62,621 nt of DNA from Candidatus Woesearchaeota archaeon (GTDB lineage: Archaea; Nanobdellota; Nanobdellia; Woesearchaeales; UBA583), in the NCBI GenBank assembly GCA_027858315.1, contig JAQICV010000072.1:1-62621 (forward strand), written 5' to 3'. The position numbers and the translations under genes are program-made. A model generated the notes under the pieces. That model saw nothing but the letters and a program-made list of their open reading frames with translations, was not told the origin of the DNA and ran no database searches. Numbering within the stretch: the first letter of the stretch is position 1; the number at the start of each line of letters is the position of its first letter. Shown in pieces: positions 35,594 to 44,125 of the stretch.

Positions 35594-38212
35594 ATGGAAT
35601 ATTATAAGGAAGAAACTTCTACTATTTTAAAAGAATTAGATAGTACAAGTTCTGGTCTTTCAAATCAAGAAGTTAAAAGAAGAATTAAAGCATATGGACA
35701 TAATCTATTAAAGACTAAAACTAATATTGACCCTATTAAAATTTTGATTAGTCAGTTCCAAGGATTCATTAATTATTTACTGATTTTTGCAAGTATTTTT
35801 TCTTTAGCTTTCGGCCATTATTTAGATGCTGCAATTATTATTGTGATTATTCTAGCAAATGCTGCAATTGGTTTCTTTCAAGAACTTTCAGCTCAAAAGT
35901 CTCTTGAAGCATTAAAAAAATTAAATCTTGTAGTTGCTAAAGTTTATCGTGATTCTAAATTAATTAAAACTGATTCAAAAAATCTAGTTGTTGGAGATGT
36001 TATTTTTTTAGAGGCAGGAGATAGAATTCCTGCAGATTGTAGAATTATTGAAGAGAGGAAATTACGAGTAGAAGAGAGCGCTCTTACAGGAGAGAGTTTG
36101 CCAGTTAATAAACATCAATTTGTAATTAATGATAATTGTGGTATTGGTGATCAGAAGAATATGCTTTTTAGTTCTACAACAGTAACTGAAGGTTCTGCAA
36201 AAGCCATAGTTGTAAGTACTGCAATGAAGACTGAAATTGGTAGAATTACTAAACTTATTACCCAAGTAGAAGATGAGCAAACTCCACTTCAAAAAAGATT
36301 AGATGAATTTGGAAAAAAATTAGGTTATGCAATTATAGGGATTTGTGTTTTTGTATTTATTGCTCTAACTATTACTAAAGGATTTAGTAAAGACAACATC
36401 TTATCATTTGCTCTTGTTGCAATTTCACTTGCAGTTGCAGCAGTTCCGACCGCTCTTTCTGCAGTTGTAACTGTTGCTCTTAGTATTGGCGTTAAAAATT
36501 TACTTTCAAAGAAAGCATTGGTTAGAAAATTATCTTCAGTTGAGACTCTTGGTTCTTGTAATGTGATTTGTACAGATAAGACTGGAACTCTTACTCAAAA
36601 TGAAATGACTGTGAGAAATGCTTGGACTCTTGATAATGAGACTTCAATTGAAGGAGTAGGTTATAACCCACAAGGTCATATTGAAAAGAGATTAAATCCT
36701 ATGTTATACAAGATTGGTCTTGGTTGTAATAATTCTTCACATTATAAAGAGAAAGGACTCTGGAAAATTTCTGGAGATCCTACAGAGGCAGCACTTAGAG
36801 TTTCTGCAATAAAGGCAGGAATTAAAGAAGATTTGGCAAATTTAGATGAGATTCCTTTTGATTCAACAAGAAAGATGATGTCTACTTTGATTCAAGAGAA
36901 GAAGGAGATTTTTGTTTTTAGTAAAGGTTCAACTCATGCAGTTTTAAATAAATGTAGTCATGTTGTTAACGATGGTAAGGTTGTGAAATTAACTGAAGAT
37001 ATTAAAAAAATTATTCTCGTACAAAATGATTTGTACTCTGCACAAGCACTTAGAGTTTTAAGTTTTGCATATAAAGAAATTAAACATAAAAAGGATTTTA
37101 CAGAAGAGAAATTAATTTTTGTTGGTCTTCAAGCAATGATTGACCCTCCAAGACCTGATGTTATTGAAGCTATTGCTAAAACTAAAGATGCAGGAATTAG
37201 AGTTATTATGATTACAGGAGATTATAAGGAAACTGCAAGAGCAATTGGAGAGCAAGTAGGTATTTTGGGAGAAGTTATGACTGGTGAAGAACTTGAAGTT
37301 ATCAGTGATAAAGAATTAGGAGAGGTCTTAAAGAGAAATACAAATATTTTTGCAAGAGTTAATCCTGAACATAAACAAAGAATTGTTACAGAACTTCAAA
37401 GACAAGGAAATGTGGTTGCAATGACTGGTGATGGAGTAAATGATGCGCCAGCTCTAAAAAAGGCGAATATAGGGATTGCAGTAGGCTCAGGAACTGATGT
37501 TGCAAAGGAAGCTGCAGACTTTGTTTTACTTGATGACTCTTTTACTAATATTGTTAATGCTATTGAAGAAGGAAGAGGAATTTATGATAATATTCAAAAG
37601 TCTATCATGCTTTTACTTTCTGGTAATTTTGGTGAAGTTTTAATTATCTTTTTAGCAGTAATTTTTGGATTTAATTTACCTCTTACTGCAATTCTTCTTT
37701 TATGGATAAATATGGTAACTGATGGAGCACCTGCACTTGCATTTGGAGTTGATCCTTATTCAAAGAATATTATGAAGAGAAAACCTATTTCATCAAAAGA
37801 AGGAATTTTGCCTCGATCTAAATTAATTTTGATTGGAGTCTTAGGTAGTGTTGGTACAATCATTGGATTATACTTGTTTAGTATTTATGGAGGAAATGTT
37901 GGAGATAAGACTTCTGCTCTTTCACAAACAATGATATTTAATTTTATTGCTGTGTATGAATTAGTTTTAGTATTTGTGATTAGAGAACAATATAGAATTA
38001 AACAATTAAGTAATTTATGGTTATGGGGAGCTATTGTGTTAACTCTTGGACTGCAAGCATTAATTATGTATACTCCACTTAGTACTATGTTTGGAGTTGT
38101 AGCATTGAGTCTAGTTGATATCTTAGTATTATTTTATGCTGGGGCATTCTTTTACATTTGTTATTTAATTTATTATTTTTTCAATATTTCTTTTAATAAA
38201 GATAATGACTAA
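35594..38212 (+). CDS. P-type cation-transporting ATPase (P2 type, Ca2+-ATPase-like)
   Basis: The 872-aa membrane pump has a 10-helix layout. The phosphorylation motif is DKTGTLTQN (D328), preceded by TGES and followed by KxxxFDSTRKMM (nucleotide-binding domain) and TGDGVNDAPAL. In transmembrane helix 4 the usual PEGL is PTAL (P285, T286), so one Glu ligand of Ca2+ is missing. Helices 5 and 6 keep the N, E (LLLSGNFGEV) and N, T, D (INMVTDGAPAL) residues. The transported ion may therefore be Na+, H+ or another cation, or Ca2+ with changed stoichiometry. A TATA box at 35566-35574 is 24 bp upstream. Confidence 0.9.
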   Translation: MEYYKEETSTILKELDSTSSGLSNQEVKRRIKAYGHNLLKTKTNIDPIKILISQFQGFINYLLIFASIFSLAFGHYLDAAIIIVIILANAAIGFFQELSAQKSLEALKKLNLVVAKVYRDSKLIKTDSKNLVVGDVIFLEAGDRIPADCRIIEERKLRVEESALTGESLPVNKHQFVINDNCGIGDQKNMLFSSTTVTEGSAKAIVVSTAMKTEIGRITKLITQVEDEQTPLQKRLDEFGKKLGYAIIGICVFVFIALTITKGFSKDNILSFALVAISLAVAAVPTALSAVVTVALSIGVKNLLSKKALVRKLSSVETLGSCNVICTDKTGTLTQNEMTVRNAWTLDNETSIEGVGYNPQGHIEKRLNPMLYKIGLGCNNSSHYKEKGLWKISGDPTEAALRVSAIKAGIKEDLANLDEIPFDSTRKMMSTLIQEKKEIFVFSKGSTHAVLNKCSHVVNDGKVVKLTEDIKKIILVQNDLYSAQALRVLSFAYKEIKHKKDFTEEKLIFVGLQAMIDPPRPDVIEAIAKTKDAGIRVIMITGDYKETARAIGEQVGILGEVMTGEELEVISDKELGEVLKRNTNIFARVNPEHKQRIVTELQRQGNVVAMTGDGVNDAPALKKANIGIAVGSGTDVAKEAADFVLLDDSFTNIVNAIEEGRGIYDNIQKSIMLLLSGNFGEVLIIFLAVIFGFNLPLTAILLLWINMVTDGAPALAFGVDPYSKNIMKRKPISSKEGILPRSKLILIGVLGSVGTIIGLYLFSIYGGNVGDKTSALSQTMIFNFIAVYELVLVFVIREQYRIKQLSNLWLWGAIVLTLGLQALIMYTPLSTMFGVVALSLVDILVLFYAGAFFYICYLIYYFFNISFNKDND

Positions 38213-38239
38213 GAATCTTTGATTTTTATTTTATTAATA

Positions 38240-38266
38240 ATTCTTTAAAGAATAGTTATATAAATT
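38240..38266 (+). promoter_or_regulatory. Promoter of the XRE-CBS gene with palindromic operator
   Basis: The perfect palindrome ATTCTTTAAAGAAT (38240-38253) abuts the TATA box (AGTTATATAAATT, 38254-38266) whose centre is 26 bp before the ATG. The same palindrome, extended to 20 bp, lies at 38874-38893 before metK. It is a likely autoregulatory site for the XRE protein. Confidence 0.55.
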
Positions 38267-38285
38267 AAGAATAATTAAAAAATAT

Positions 38286-38870
38286 ATGATACAACTAAAA
38301 CAGGATTTTACTAAAAATGAAATTTTAGAGGTTGCTAGAGAATTTAAGAGACGAAGAAATTTTCTTGATATCTCACAATTGAAGCTTGCAAAAATTGCAA
38401 ATTTATCACAATCAATTGTCAATAAATTAGAAAATGGTAAAATTGATCCTACTTATTCTACTATTTTGAAAATTGAAAAAGCGCTTAGTGAACAAGAAGA
38501 AATTTCAAATGTCAAAGCTGAGAGTATTATGATTAAAGAGATTATATCAGTAAAACCTAATTGTAAAATTTTTAATGTTTTAGAACTTATGAGAAAAAAT
38601 GATTTTTCGCAACTTTTGGTTTTTAAAGATAATATACCTATTGGAACAATTTATGAAAAAACTATTCTTGATGTTATAACACAGAAAATAGATATTTATG
38701 AAACACAAATTAAAAAATTTATTGAACCAAATCCTATTATTGTTCCTCCCGAATATAGTGCATCTGATTTGAGTTATATTTTTCAAAATCATAAAATTAA
38801 ATTTGTTTTGGTCGGGAAAAATAATGAAGTATTAGGACTTATTACTAAAAGTGATTTATTTAAACAATAA
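38286..38870 (+). CDS. XRE-family regulator fused to two CBS domains
   Basis: The 194-aa protein has an XRE helix-turn-helix (about 17-72: LDISQLKLAKIANLSQSIVNKLENGKIDP) followed by two CBS modules (about 80-131 and 141-194). Paired CBS domains bind adenosyl ligands such as AMP, ATP or SAM. This architecture is a known archaeal regulator class. The gene sits 135 bp upstream of metK, and both promoters carry the same palindrome, so it is a good candidate for a SAM- or adenylate-sensing regulator of metK and of itself. The ligand is an inference. Confidence 0.85.
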   Translation: MIQLKQDFTKNEILEVAREFKRRRNFLDISQLKLAKIANLSQSIVNKLENGKIDPTYSTILKIEKALSEQEEISNVKAESIMIKEIISVKPNCKIFNVLELMRKNDFSQLLVFKDNIPIGTIYEKTILDVITQKIDIYETQIKKFIEPNPIIVPPEYSASDLSYIFQNHKIKFVLVGKNNEVLGLITKSDLFKQ

Positions 38871-38873
38871 GTA

Positions 38874-38893
38874 ATTATTCTTTAAAGAATAAT
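38874..38893 (+). promoter_or_regulatory. 20-bp palindrome upstream of the metK promoter
   Basis: ATTATTCTTTAAAGAATAAT is a perfect palindrome ending 13 bp before the metK TATA box. Its core 14 bp are identical to the site at the XRE-CBS promoter. It starts 4 bp after the stop of the XRE-CBS gene. Confidence 0.6.
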
Positions 38894-38906
38894 AATGTCA
38901 AGACGC

Positions 38907-38916
38907 TTTATATAAG
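38907..38916 (+). promoter_or_regulatory. metK promoter TATA box
   Basis: TTTATATAAG at 38907-38916 is centred about 25 bp before the ATG at 38936, which opens the leader ORF, not metK itself (39006). The predicted transcript therefore begins exactly at the leader ORF. No TATA box lies at the proper distance from 39006. Confidence 0.55.
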
Positions 38917-38935
38917 AAATTTTATTAATATTAGT

Positions 38936-39013
38936 ATGGATAATAAGAATACACAGTCAAAAATCTTTGATTTTTTCGGTGCATTTTTTCTCCACTTAAA
39001 ACAAAATGGATAA
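38936..39013 (+). repeat. metK leader: duplicated gene start, hairpin element and 25-codon leader ORF
   Basis: ATGGATAA at 38936-38943 repeats the start of metK (39006-39013). The first ATG opens a 25-codon frame (MDNKN..., stop at 39011-39013) that ends inside metK, overlapping its ATG by eight bases. In between lies the hairpin AAAAATC TTT GATTTTT with outer CAC/GTG pairs (38952-38981), closely related to 19751-19778 and, at its ends, to the rnz leader. The rnz leader ORF has the same length of 25 codons plus stop. Confidence 0.65.
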
Positions 39014-40250
39014 AAAATATTATTTTACATCAGAGAGTGTTACAGAAGGACACCCAGATAAGATTTGTGATCAAGTATCAGATGCTGTTCTTGATGCTTG
39101 TTTAAAACAAGACCCTTATTCTAGAGTTGCATGTGAGAGTGCGACTAAAACTGGAATGATTATGCTTTTAGGAGAGATTACTACAAATGCAAAATTAGAT
39201 TATCAAAAAATAGTTAGAGATAAAATTAAAGAAATTGGTTATGATGATTCAGATAAAGGATTTGATTATAAAACTTTAAATTTACTTGTTGCAATTGAAC
39301 AACAGTCCCCAGATATTGCTCAAGGAGTTAATGAAGGAGAACAAAAAGAGATAGGCGCAGGTGATCAAGGTGTAGTCACTCTTGATAATCGTTCGGAACC
39401 TTGTTCACAGACCAAAGAACTTGGTGCTGGTGATCAAGGTATAATGTTTGGTTATGCTATTAATGAGACTCCTACTTATATGCCTTTGACTATTGATTTG
39501 GCACATAAACTTACATTTCAATTATCTAAGGTTAGAAAAGAAGAAACATTGTCTTATCTTAGAGCTGATGGGAAAACTCAAGTTACTATTGAGTATGAAA
39601 ATGATGTTGCAAAAAGGATAGATGCAATTGTTGTTTCAACTCAACATAGTGAGAATGTTACGCTAGAACAATTAAAGATAGATATTATTGAATATGTAAT
39701 TAAACCTATTATTCCTAATGAATTATTGGATCCAAATACTAAATATCATATTAATCCAACAGGTAAATTTGTAATTGGTGGACCTCAAGGAGATGCAGGA
39801 CTTACAGGTAGAAAGATTATTGTAGATACTTATGGAGGACATGGGGCTCATGGAGGAGGAGCTTTTAGTGGAAAAGACTCAACAAAAGTTGATAGGTCTG
39901 CTGCATATATTGCTAGACATATTGCAAAAAATATTGTTGCAGCAGAATTAGCAGATAAATGTTTAGTTCAATTATCTTACGCCATTGGTGTTACTGAACC
40001 AACTTCAATTCATGTTGAAACTTATGGGACTGAAAAAGTTCCTAAAAATGATTTAATCAATGCAATTAAAACTATATTCCCTTTAACTCCAGGAGGAATT
40101 ATTGATTACTTAAAACTTAGGAGACCTATTTTTTCAAAGACTGCAGCATATGGACATTTTGGTCGTGATGATAAAGATTTTACTTGGGAGAGTTTGAATA
40201 AAGTTAATGAATTAAAAGAAAAATTAATTCAAAAAGTTATAATTAATTAA
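39006..40250 (+). CDS. metK: S-adenosylmethionine synthetase, bacterial type
   Basis: The 414-aa enzyme makes SAM from methionine and ATP. It is the bacterial/eukaryotic MetK family (GHPDK at 15-19, [37 protein letters not shown]), not the separate archaeal MAT family, so it was probably acquired by transfer. Ordinary MetK has one GAGDQG; here KE(I/L)GAGDQG occurs twice (114-122 and 137-145) around a 14-residue spacer, a 23-codon in-frame duplication in a variable loop. No ribosome site is visible at 39006, so expression may depend on the leader ORF. It is followed by metG. Confidence 0.93.
   Translation: MDKKYYFTSESVTEGHPDKICDQVSDAVLDACLKQDPYSRVACESATKTGMIMLLGEITTNAKLDYQKIVRDKIKEIGYDDSDKGFDYKTLNLLVAIEQQSPDIAQGVNEGEQKEIGAGDQGVVTLDNRSEPCSQTKELGAGDQGIMFGYAINETPTYMPLTIDLAHKLTFQLSKVRKEETLSYLRADGKTQVTIEYENDVAKRIDAIVVSTQHSENVTLEQLKIDIIEYVIKPIIPNELLDPNTKYHINPTGKFVIGGPQGDAGLTGRKIIVDTYGGHGAHGGGAFSGKDSTKVDRSAAYIARHIAKNIVAAELADKCLVQLSYAIGVTEPTSIHVETYGTEKVPKNDLINAIKTIFPLTPGGIIDYLKLRRPIFSKTAAYGHFGRDDKDFTWESLNKVNELKEKLIQKVIIN
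39345..39440 (+). repeat. In-frame 69-bp direct repeat inside metK
   Basis: 27 bp at 39345-39371 and 39414-39440 (both encoding KE(I/L)GAGDQG) match at 22 of 27 positions, offset by 69 bp. The spacer starts TGTAGTCACTC, which also occurs almost exactly (TGCAGTCACTC) at 19651-19661, between two tRNA-end copies. ATCAAG/CTTGAT and GTG/CAC can fold into a hairpin around 39364-39386. Confidence 0.5.
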
Positions 40251-40285
40251 ATAATTTTATAAAATACTTTTATTTATCTTATATT

Positions 40286-42295
40286 ATGAGTAAGGATAAA
40301 AAAAATAACAAGAATAATTTCTATATTACAACACCTATTTATTATACAAGTGGCAAACCACATTTAGGACATGCTTACACTTCAATTGCTTGTGATGTTT
40401 TAGCTAGATGGAATAGAAACATTGGGAAAAATGTTTTTTTTTCTACAGGGACTGATGAACATGGACAAAAAGTTGAACAAAATGCAAGAGCTGCAGGAGT
40501 TGAGCCTAAGGAATTTGTAGATAATTTAATTCCTGCGTTTAAAGAACAACTTGAAAAATTAAATATTTCTAATGATTATTTTGTTAGAACAACTGATGAA
40601 CACCATAAGAAATTTGTTCAGGATATGCTTCAAAAATCATTTGATAATGGAGATATTTACAAGGCAAAATATGAAGGTTTGTATTGTATTGATTGTGAGC
40701 AATATTACAAGGAAGAAGATTTAATGGATGATAATATTTGTCCGATTCATAAAAAGAAAGTATCTAAGATGAGTGAGGAGAATTACTTTTTTAGACTTTC
40801 TAAATATGAAGATAAGTTGTTAAAATTATATGAAGATAATCCTGATTTTTTATCCCCACATTCTAAAGCTAAAGAAACCATTAATAGAGTAAAAGAAGGA
40901 TTGCAAGATATTAGTATTTCAAGAAATAAGGAGAGTTTGCAATGGGGAATTGAACTTCCATTTGATAATACACAGGTAGCATATGTTTGGTTTGATGCTT
41001 TGTTTAATTATGTTTCTTTGTTAGATAAGAATGATAAGAATGAGTTTTGGCCTGCAAGTGTTCATGTTGTTGGAAAAGATATTATGTGGTTTCATAAGGT
41101 TTATTGGCCAGCTTTTTTGATGAGTACCGGTTATGAGATGCCAAAGAAAGTTTTTGCGCATGGTTGGTGGACTGTTGATTCAGAGAAAATGGGTAAGGCA
41201 TTAGATAATGTTATTGATCCAATTAAAGTTGCTCAAAAGTATGGTGTGGATGAATTTAGATATTATATGTTAGCTCTTGGCGCATTTGGAGATGACTTAG
41301 ATTTTTCTTATGAAACATTTGCTGAGAAAATTAATAATGAATTGAATAATGATTTAGGAAATTTGATTTCAAGGGTTCATGCAATGACTAACAAGTATTT
41401 TGGTGGCAATGTTCCTAATCAAGAAAACTTAAGCCAACATGAGATTGATTTAGTTGAACAACTTAATATTTTTAAACCTTTTAATGAAGCAATGCAAAAT
41501 TTAGAATTTAATAAAGCAATTAATATTTTATGGAAAGCAATTAGAGAAACAAATGTATATGTTAACAAAGTTGCTCCATGGAAAGAGGAAGATATGAAGA
41601 GACTATCTGCAATCATGAATACTTTAAATTTTGCAATGAAAACATTTGCTGACTATATTGATTGTTTCATGCCTTCAAAAGCTCAAAGAATCAGAAAGCA
41701 ATATAATTTTGAGAAAGGAAGTTTTGATAAGTTTGAAGCAATTCCTGCTGGACATACTTTAGGTGAGAAAGATAATTTATTTGAAAAGATTAAACTTGAG
41801 AAGAAAGAAGAACCTAAAGAAGAGGTAAGAGAAGGTTTTAGAAAATTAAATTTAAAAGCTGCTCAGATTGTTAAAGTTGAATTACATCCAGATTCTGAAA
41901 AATTATTTGTTTTACAAGTTGATTTAGGTAGTGAGAAGAGACAAATTGTCTCTGGGCTTCAAGGCATTTACAAAAAAGAAGAATTAGAAAATAAAAAAGT
42001 AATTGTTATTGCAAATCTTAAAGCTGCAAAACTTGGAGGTTATGAATCTCAAGGTATGATTCTTGCATGTGAAGATCCAGAAATCGGACATGATGATTGT
42101 GGATTGCTTACAACTACACTAAAAGTAGGAGCGCAAATTTCTTGTGGAAAAGATGTAGCAGATAATGATGCTCAAATTAAATCAAAAATATTTCAAAAAA
42201 CTGAGATGTTTGGAAAAAGCGGTAAAGTGCTTTACAATGATACTGAATTGAAAGGTGTTGGAATTGATAGAGACTTTAAAGGCAAAATTTGTTAA
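40286..42295 (+). CDS. metG: Methionyl-tRNA synthetase with C-terminal tRNA-binding domain
   Basis: The 669-aa class I synthetase has HIGH as HLGH at 26-29 and a CxxC zinc knuckle (YCIDCEQYY). The KMSKS loop reads KMGKA at 301-305 followed by LDNVIDP, so two positions of the signature differ. A helical anticodon domain follows, then an EMAPII-like OB domain from about 512 (AAQIVKVELHPDSEKLF) as in dimeric bacterial MetRS. A TATA box near 40256-40264 is 26 bp upstream. It follows metK by 35 bp. Both enzymes use methionine and both look bacterial. Confidence 0.92.
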   Translation: MSKDKKNNKNNFYITTPIYYTSGKPHLGHAYTSIACDVLARWNRNIGKNVFFSTGTDEHGQKVEQNARAAGVEPKEFVDNLIPAFKEQLEKLNISNDYFVRTTDEHHKKFVQDMLQKSFDNGDIYKAKYEGLYCIDCEQYYKEEDLMDDNICPIHKKKVSKMSEENYFFRLSKYEDKLLKLYEDNPDFLSPHSKAKETINRVKEGLQDISISRNKESLQWGIELPFDNTQVAYVWFDALFNYVSLLDKNDKNEFWPASVHVVGKDIMWFHKVYWPAFLMSTGYEMPKKVFAHGWWTVDSEKMGKALDNVIDPIKVAQKYGVDEFRYYMLALGAFGDDLDFSYETFAEKINNELNNDLGNLISRVHAMTNKYFGGNVPNQENLSQHEIDLVEQLNIFKPFNEAMQNLEFNKAINILWKAIRETNVYVNKVAPWKEEDMKRLSAIMNTLNFAMKTFADYIDCFMPSKAQRIRKQYNFEKGSFDKFEAIPAGHTLGEKDNLFEKIKLEKKEEPKEEVREGFRKLNLKAAQIVKVELHPDSEKLFVLQVDLGSEKRQIVSGLQGIYKKEELENKKVIVIANLKAAKLGGYESQGMILACEDPEIGHDDCGLLTTTLKVGAQISCGKDVADNDAQIKSKIFQKTEMFGKSGKVLYNDTELKGVGIDRDFKGKIC

Positions 42296-42346
42296 AATAA
42301 AATCTTAAATAAGTAACTTTTTAAATTATCAAATTAAATATATAAG

Positions 42347-42646
42347 ATGAAATCTTTTTCTGAGAGAGTTTATGATGAACTAAAGAGAGTACCAAAAGGG
42401 AAAGTTACAACATACAAAGAATTAGCTCTAAGGTTAAATACAAGAGCATATAGAGCAGTTGGAACTACACTTGGTAGAAATCCTTATGCGCCTCAAGTTC
42501 CTTGTCATAGAGTTATTAATTCGAACGGAAAGATAGGGGGATTTATGCATGGAACTGATGAGAAAATAAGACTACTTGAATCTGAAGGAATTGAGATTAA
42601 GAATAACAAAGTAATTAATTTCAAAAAAGTATTATTTGAATTCTAG
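42347..42646 (+). CDS. Methylated-DNA-[protein]-cysteine methyltransferase
   Basis: The 99-aa protein consists only of the catalytic DNA-binding domain of the MGMT/Ogt family, which repairs O6-alkylguanine by a suicide reaction. The acceptor is Cys53 in PCHRV, preceded by RAVGTTLGRNPYA (recognition helix wing) and followed by GGF. The start ATG fits a TATA-like sequence about 26 bp upstream. The N-terminal ribonuclease-like domain is absent, as in many short archaeal forms and in Atl-type proteins, but here Cys is kept, so it should be active. Its stop overlaps the convergent hydrolase gene by four bases. Confidence 0.9.
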   Translation: MKSFSERVYDELKRVPKGKVTTYKELALRLNTRAYRAVGTTLGRNPYAPQVPCHRVINSNGKIGGFMHGTDEKIRLLESEGIEIKNNKVINFKKVLFEF

Positions 42647-43368
42647 TACTTTGAGAAAAACTTATCTGCTTTTTCAAATAATAGTTGAGGAGAGTTTAAA
42701 TACCACATATGATCATAATCTTCTAAAATGTCTAATTCAAGATTTCCCAATGAATTTTTTCTTTCTTCTAATTCATTTATACTTTCTTTAAAAAATTCAT
42801 CACTATTTGAATGAATCATTAAAGATGGATTTATGGGATGTATTTTTTCCCAAGAATACTCTCCAATCTCTTTTACCAATGCTCTTGATTTTAAAGGATC
42901 TTTAAGAAAATTTTTCATATATTTTAATTTGCCTAAAGAATTTTCGTGTACAAGATATAATGCTATTAACGAAAATCTAATTTTGGGAAGTAATATCTTT
43001 GTTGGTAAAATTGGATTAATTGCAATTCCTGCTTTATTTTTATTATCTACATCTTTTAATAATTCTAAAACTAATGAACCTCCACAAGATTGTCCTATTA
43101 AATATCTCTTATCTATGTCTAATGCTTTCATAAAATTTCTTGCAATTTCGACATATTCGTTAAGAGATTTAGGTTGTACTTTTAAATAATTTATTGCAGT
43201 AAGCTTTGGTGCAGTAATTTTATATTTGCTTGCAAAGCAATCAATTAATCCTGAACACAAGTTTGGAGGAATACCAAATCCATGAAAAAAAATTATGTCT
43301 TTACCTTCACCTTTTTGAATATAATCTATTTTGTTTTTTCCAACTTCAATAGTTTTATACTCATTCAT
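42643..43368 (-). CDS. Alpha/beta hydrolase
   Basis: The 241-aa protein has the alpha/beta-hydrolase fold. The oxyanion strand is FFHGFG (27-32), the nucleophile elbow GQSCGG has Ser94, a central HSNSDEF gives a likely acid, and the catalytic His lies in EDYDHMW near the end. The substrate is unknown; the cap region is basic and helical. There is no signal peptide, so it acts in the cytoplasm. It converges with the alkyltransferase gene. Confidence 0.82.
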   Translation of the reverse strand: MNEYKTIEVGKNKIDYIQKGEGKDIIFFHGFGIPPNLCSGLIDCFASKYKITAPKLTAINYLKVQPKSLNEYVEIARNFMKALDIDKRYLIGQSCGGSLVLELLKDVDNKNKAGIAINPILPTKILLPKIRFSLIALYLVHENSLGKLKYMKNFLKDPLKSRALVKEIGEYSWEKIHPINPSLMIHSNSDEFFKESINELEERKNSLGNLELDILEDYDHMWYLNSPQLLFEKADKFFSKY

Positions 43369-43402
43369 ATTTTAAGATTAAATACTATGTTTATAAGTCT
43401 TT

Positions 43403-44047
43403 TTAATTCTCTAATCTATATTTAAAATGGTATGATAATAAAAACATCATTGAAATTATGAATATTGTAATTACTGATGTGTTTATTGGATTGATTTTAA
43501 TTGAACTCCCAAAGTATACAAAAACTATTACCATAGGAATCATTCCAAAAAATGTTACAGTGGCAAATTTTATTAGTTTAATTTTTGTAAGGCCTGCACC
43601 ATAACTCACAATATCAAATTGAAAAAATGGAAATAGTCTAAATATGAAAATATATAATGCTAATAAATTTTCGGGAATTTTTTCTATAAATTCGAGTTTA
43701 TTTTTGAATTTTTTTAAAATATATTTTCGCCCTAATTTTCTAGCGAGATAAAATGCAGTTATTGCTCCAATTTCTGCTCCAATTAATGTGTAAATTACTC
43801 CGTTTAAAGTTCCAAATATTACTCCTGAAATTACTGCAAGAGGAAATGATGGTATTGGAGATATTATTATTGCTATTGCCATAATTAATATGTATACTAA
43901 TGGAGCAAAAATCCCAAAATTTAGAATATATTCTTTTGTTTTCTCTAAATCCGTAAAATAATATTTTGAAAAAATAAATATCAATACTATTAAAACTAAA
44001 AAAAATAAAATGTATGTTAAAATTTTTAGATTTTTTTTATTTATCAT
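43403..44047 (-). CDS. TVP38/TMEM64 (VTT-domain) membrane protein
   Basis: The 214-aa protein has an N-terminal helix followed by the VTT/SNARE-associated domain: AIIISPIPSFPLAVISGVIFGTLNGVIYTLIGAEIGAITAFYLARKLGRKYI (about 60-110) and RLFPFFQFDIVSYGAGLTKI. The G-x-x-x-G and F..Y-L-A-R-x-x-G-R features are the family marks. DedA-like proteins are thought to move lipids or ions. It is located between glucokinase and the hydrolase on the same strand. Confidence 0.88.
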   Translation of the reverse strand: MINKKNLKILTYILFFLVLIVLIFIFSKYYFTDLEKTKEYILNFGIFAPLVYILIMAIAIIISPIPSFPLAVISGVIFGTLNGVIYTLIGAEIGAITAFYLARKLGRKYILKKFKNKLEFIEKIPENLLALYIFIFRLFPFFQFDIVSYGAGLTKIKLIKFATVTFFGMIPMVIVFVYFGSSIKINPINTSVITIFIISMMFLLSYHFKYRLEN

Positions 44048-44125
44048 AATTAATCACTAATTTTAGTATTAATAAAACTATTCTTTAGTATAATTGTGAT
44101 TATTAATTCTATTAAAATGAAGAGC

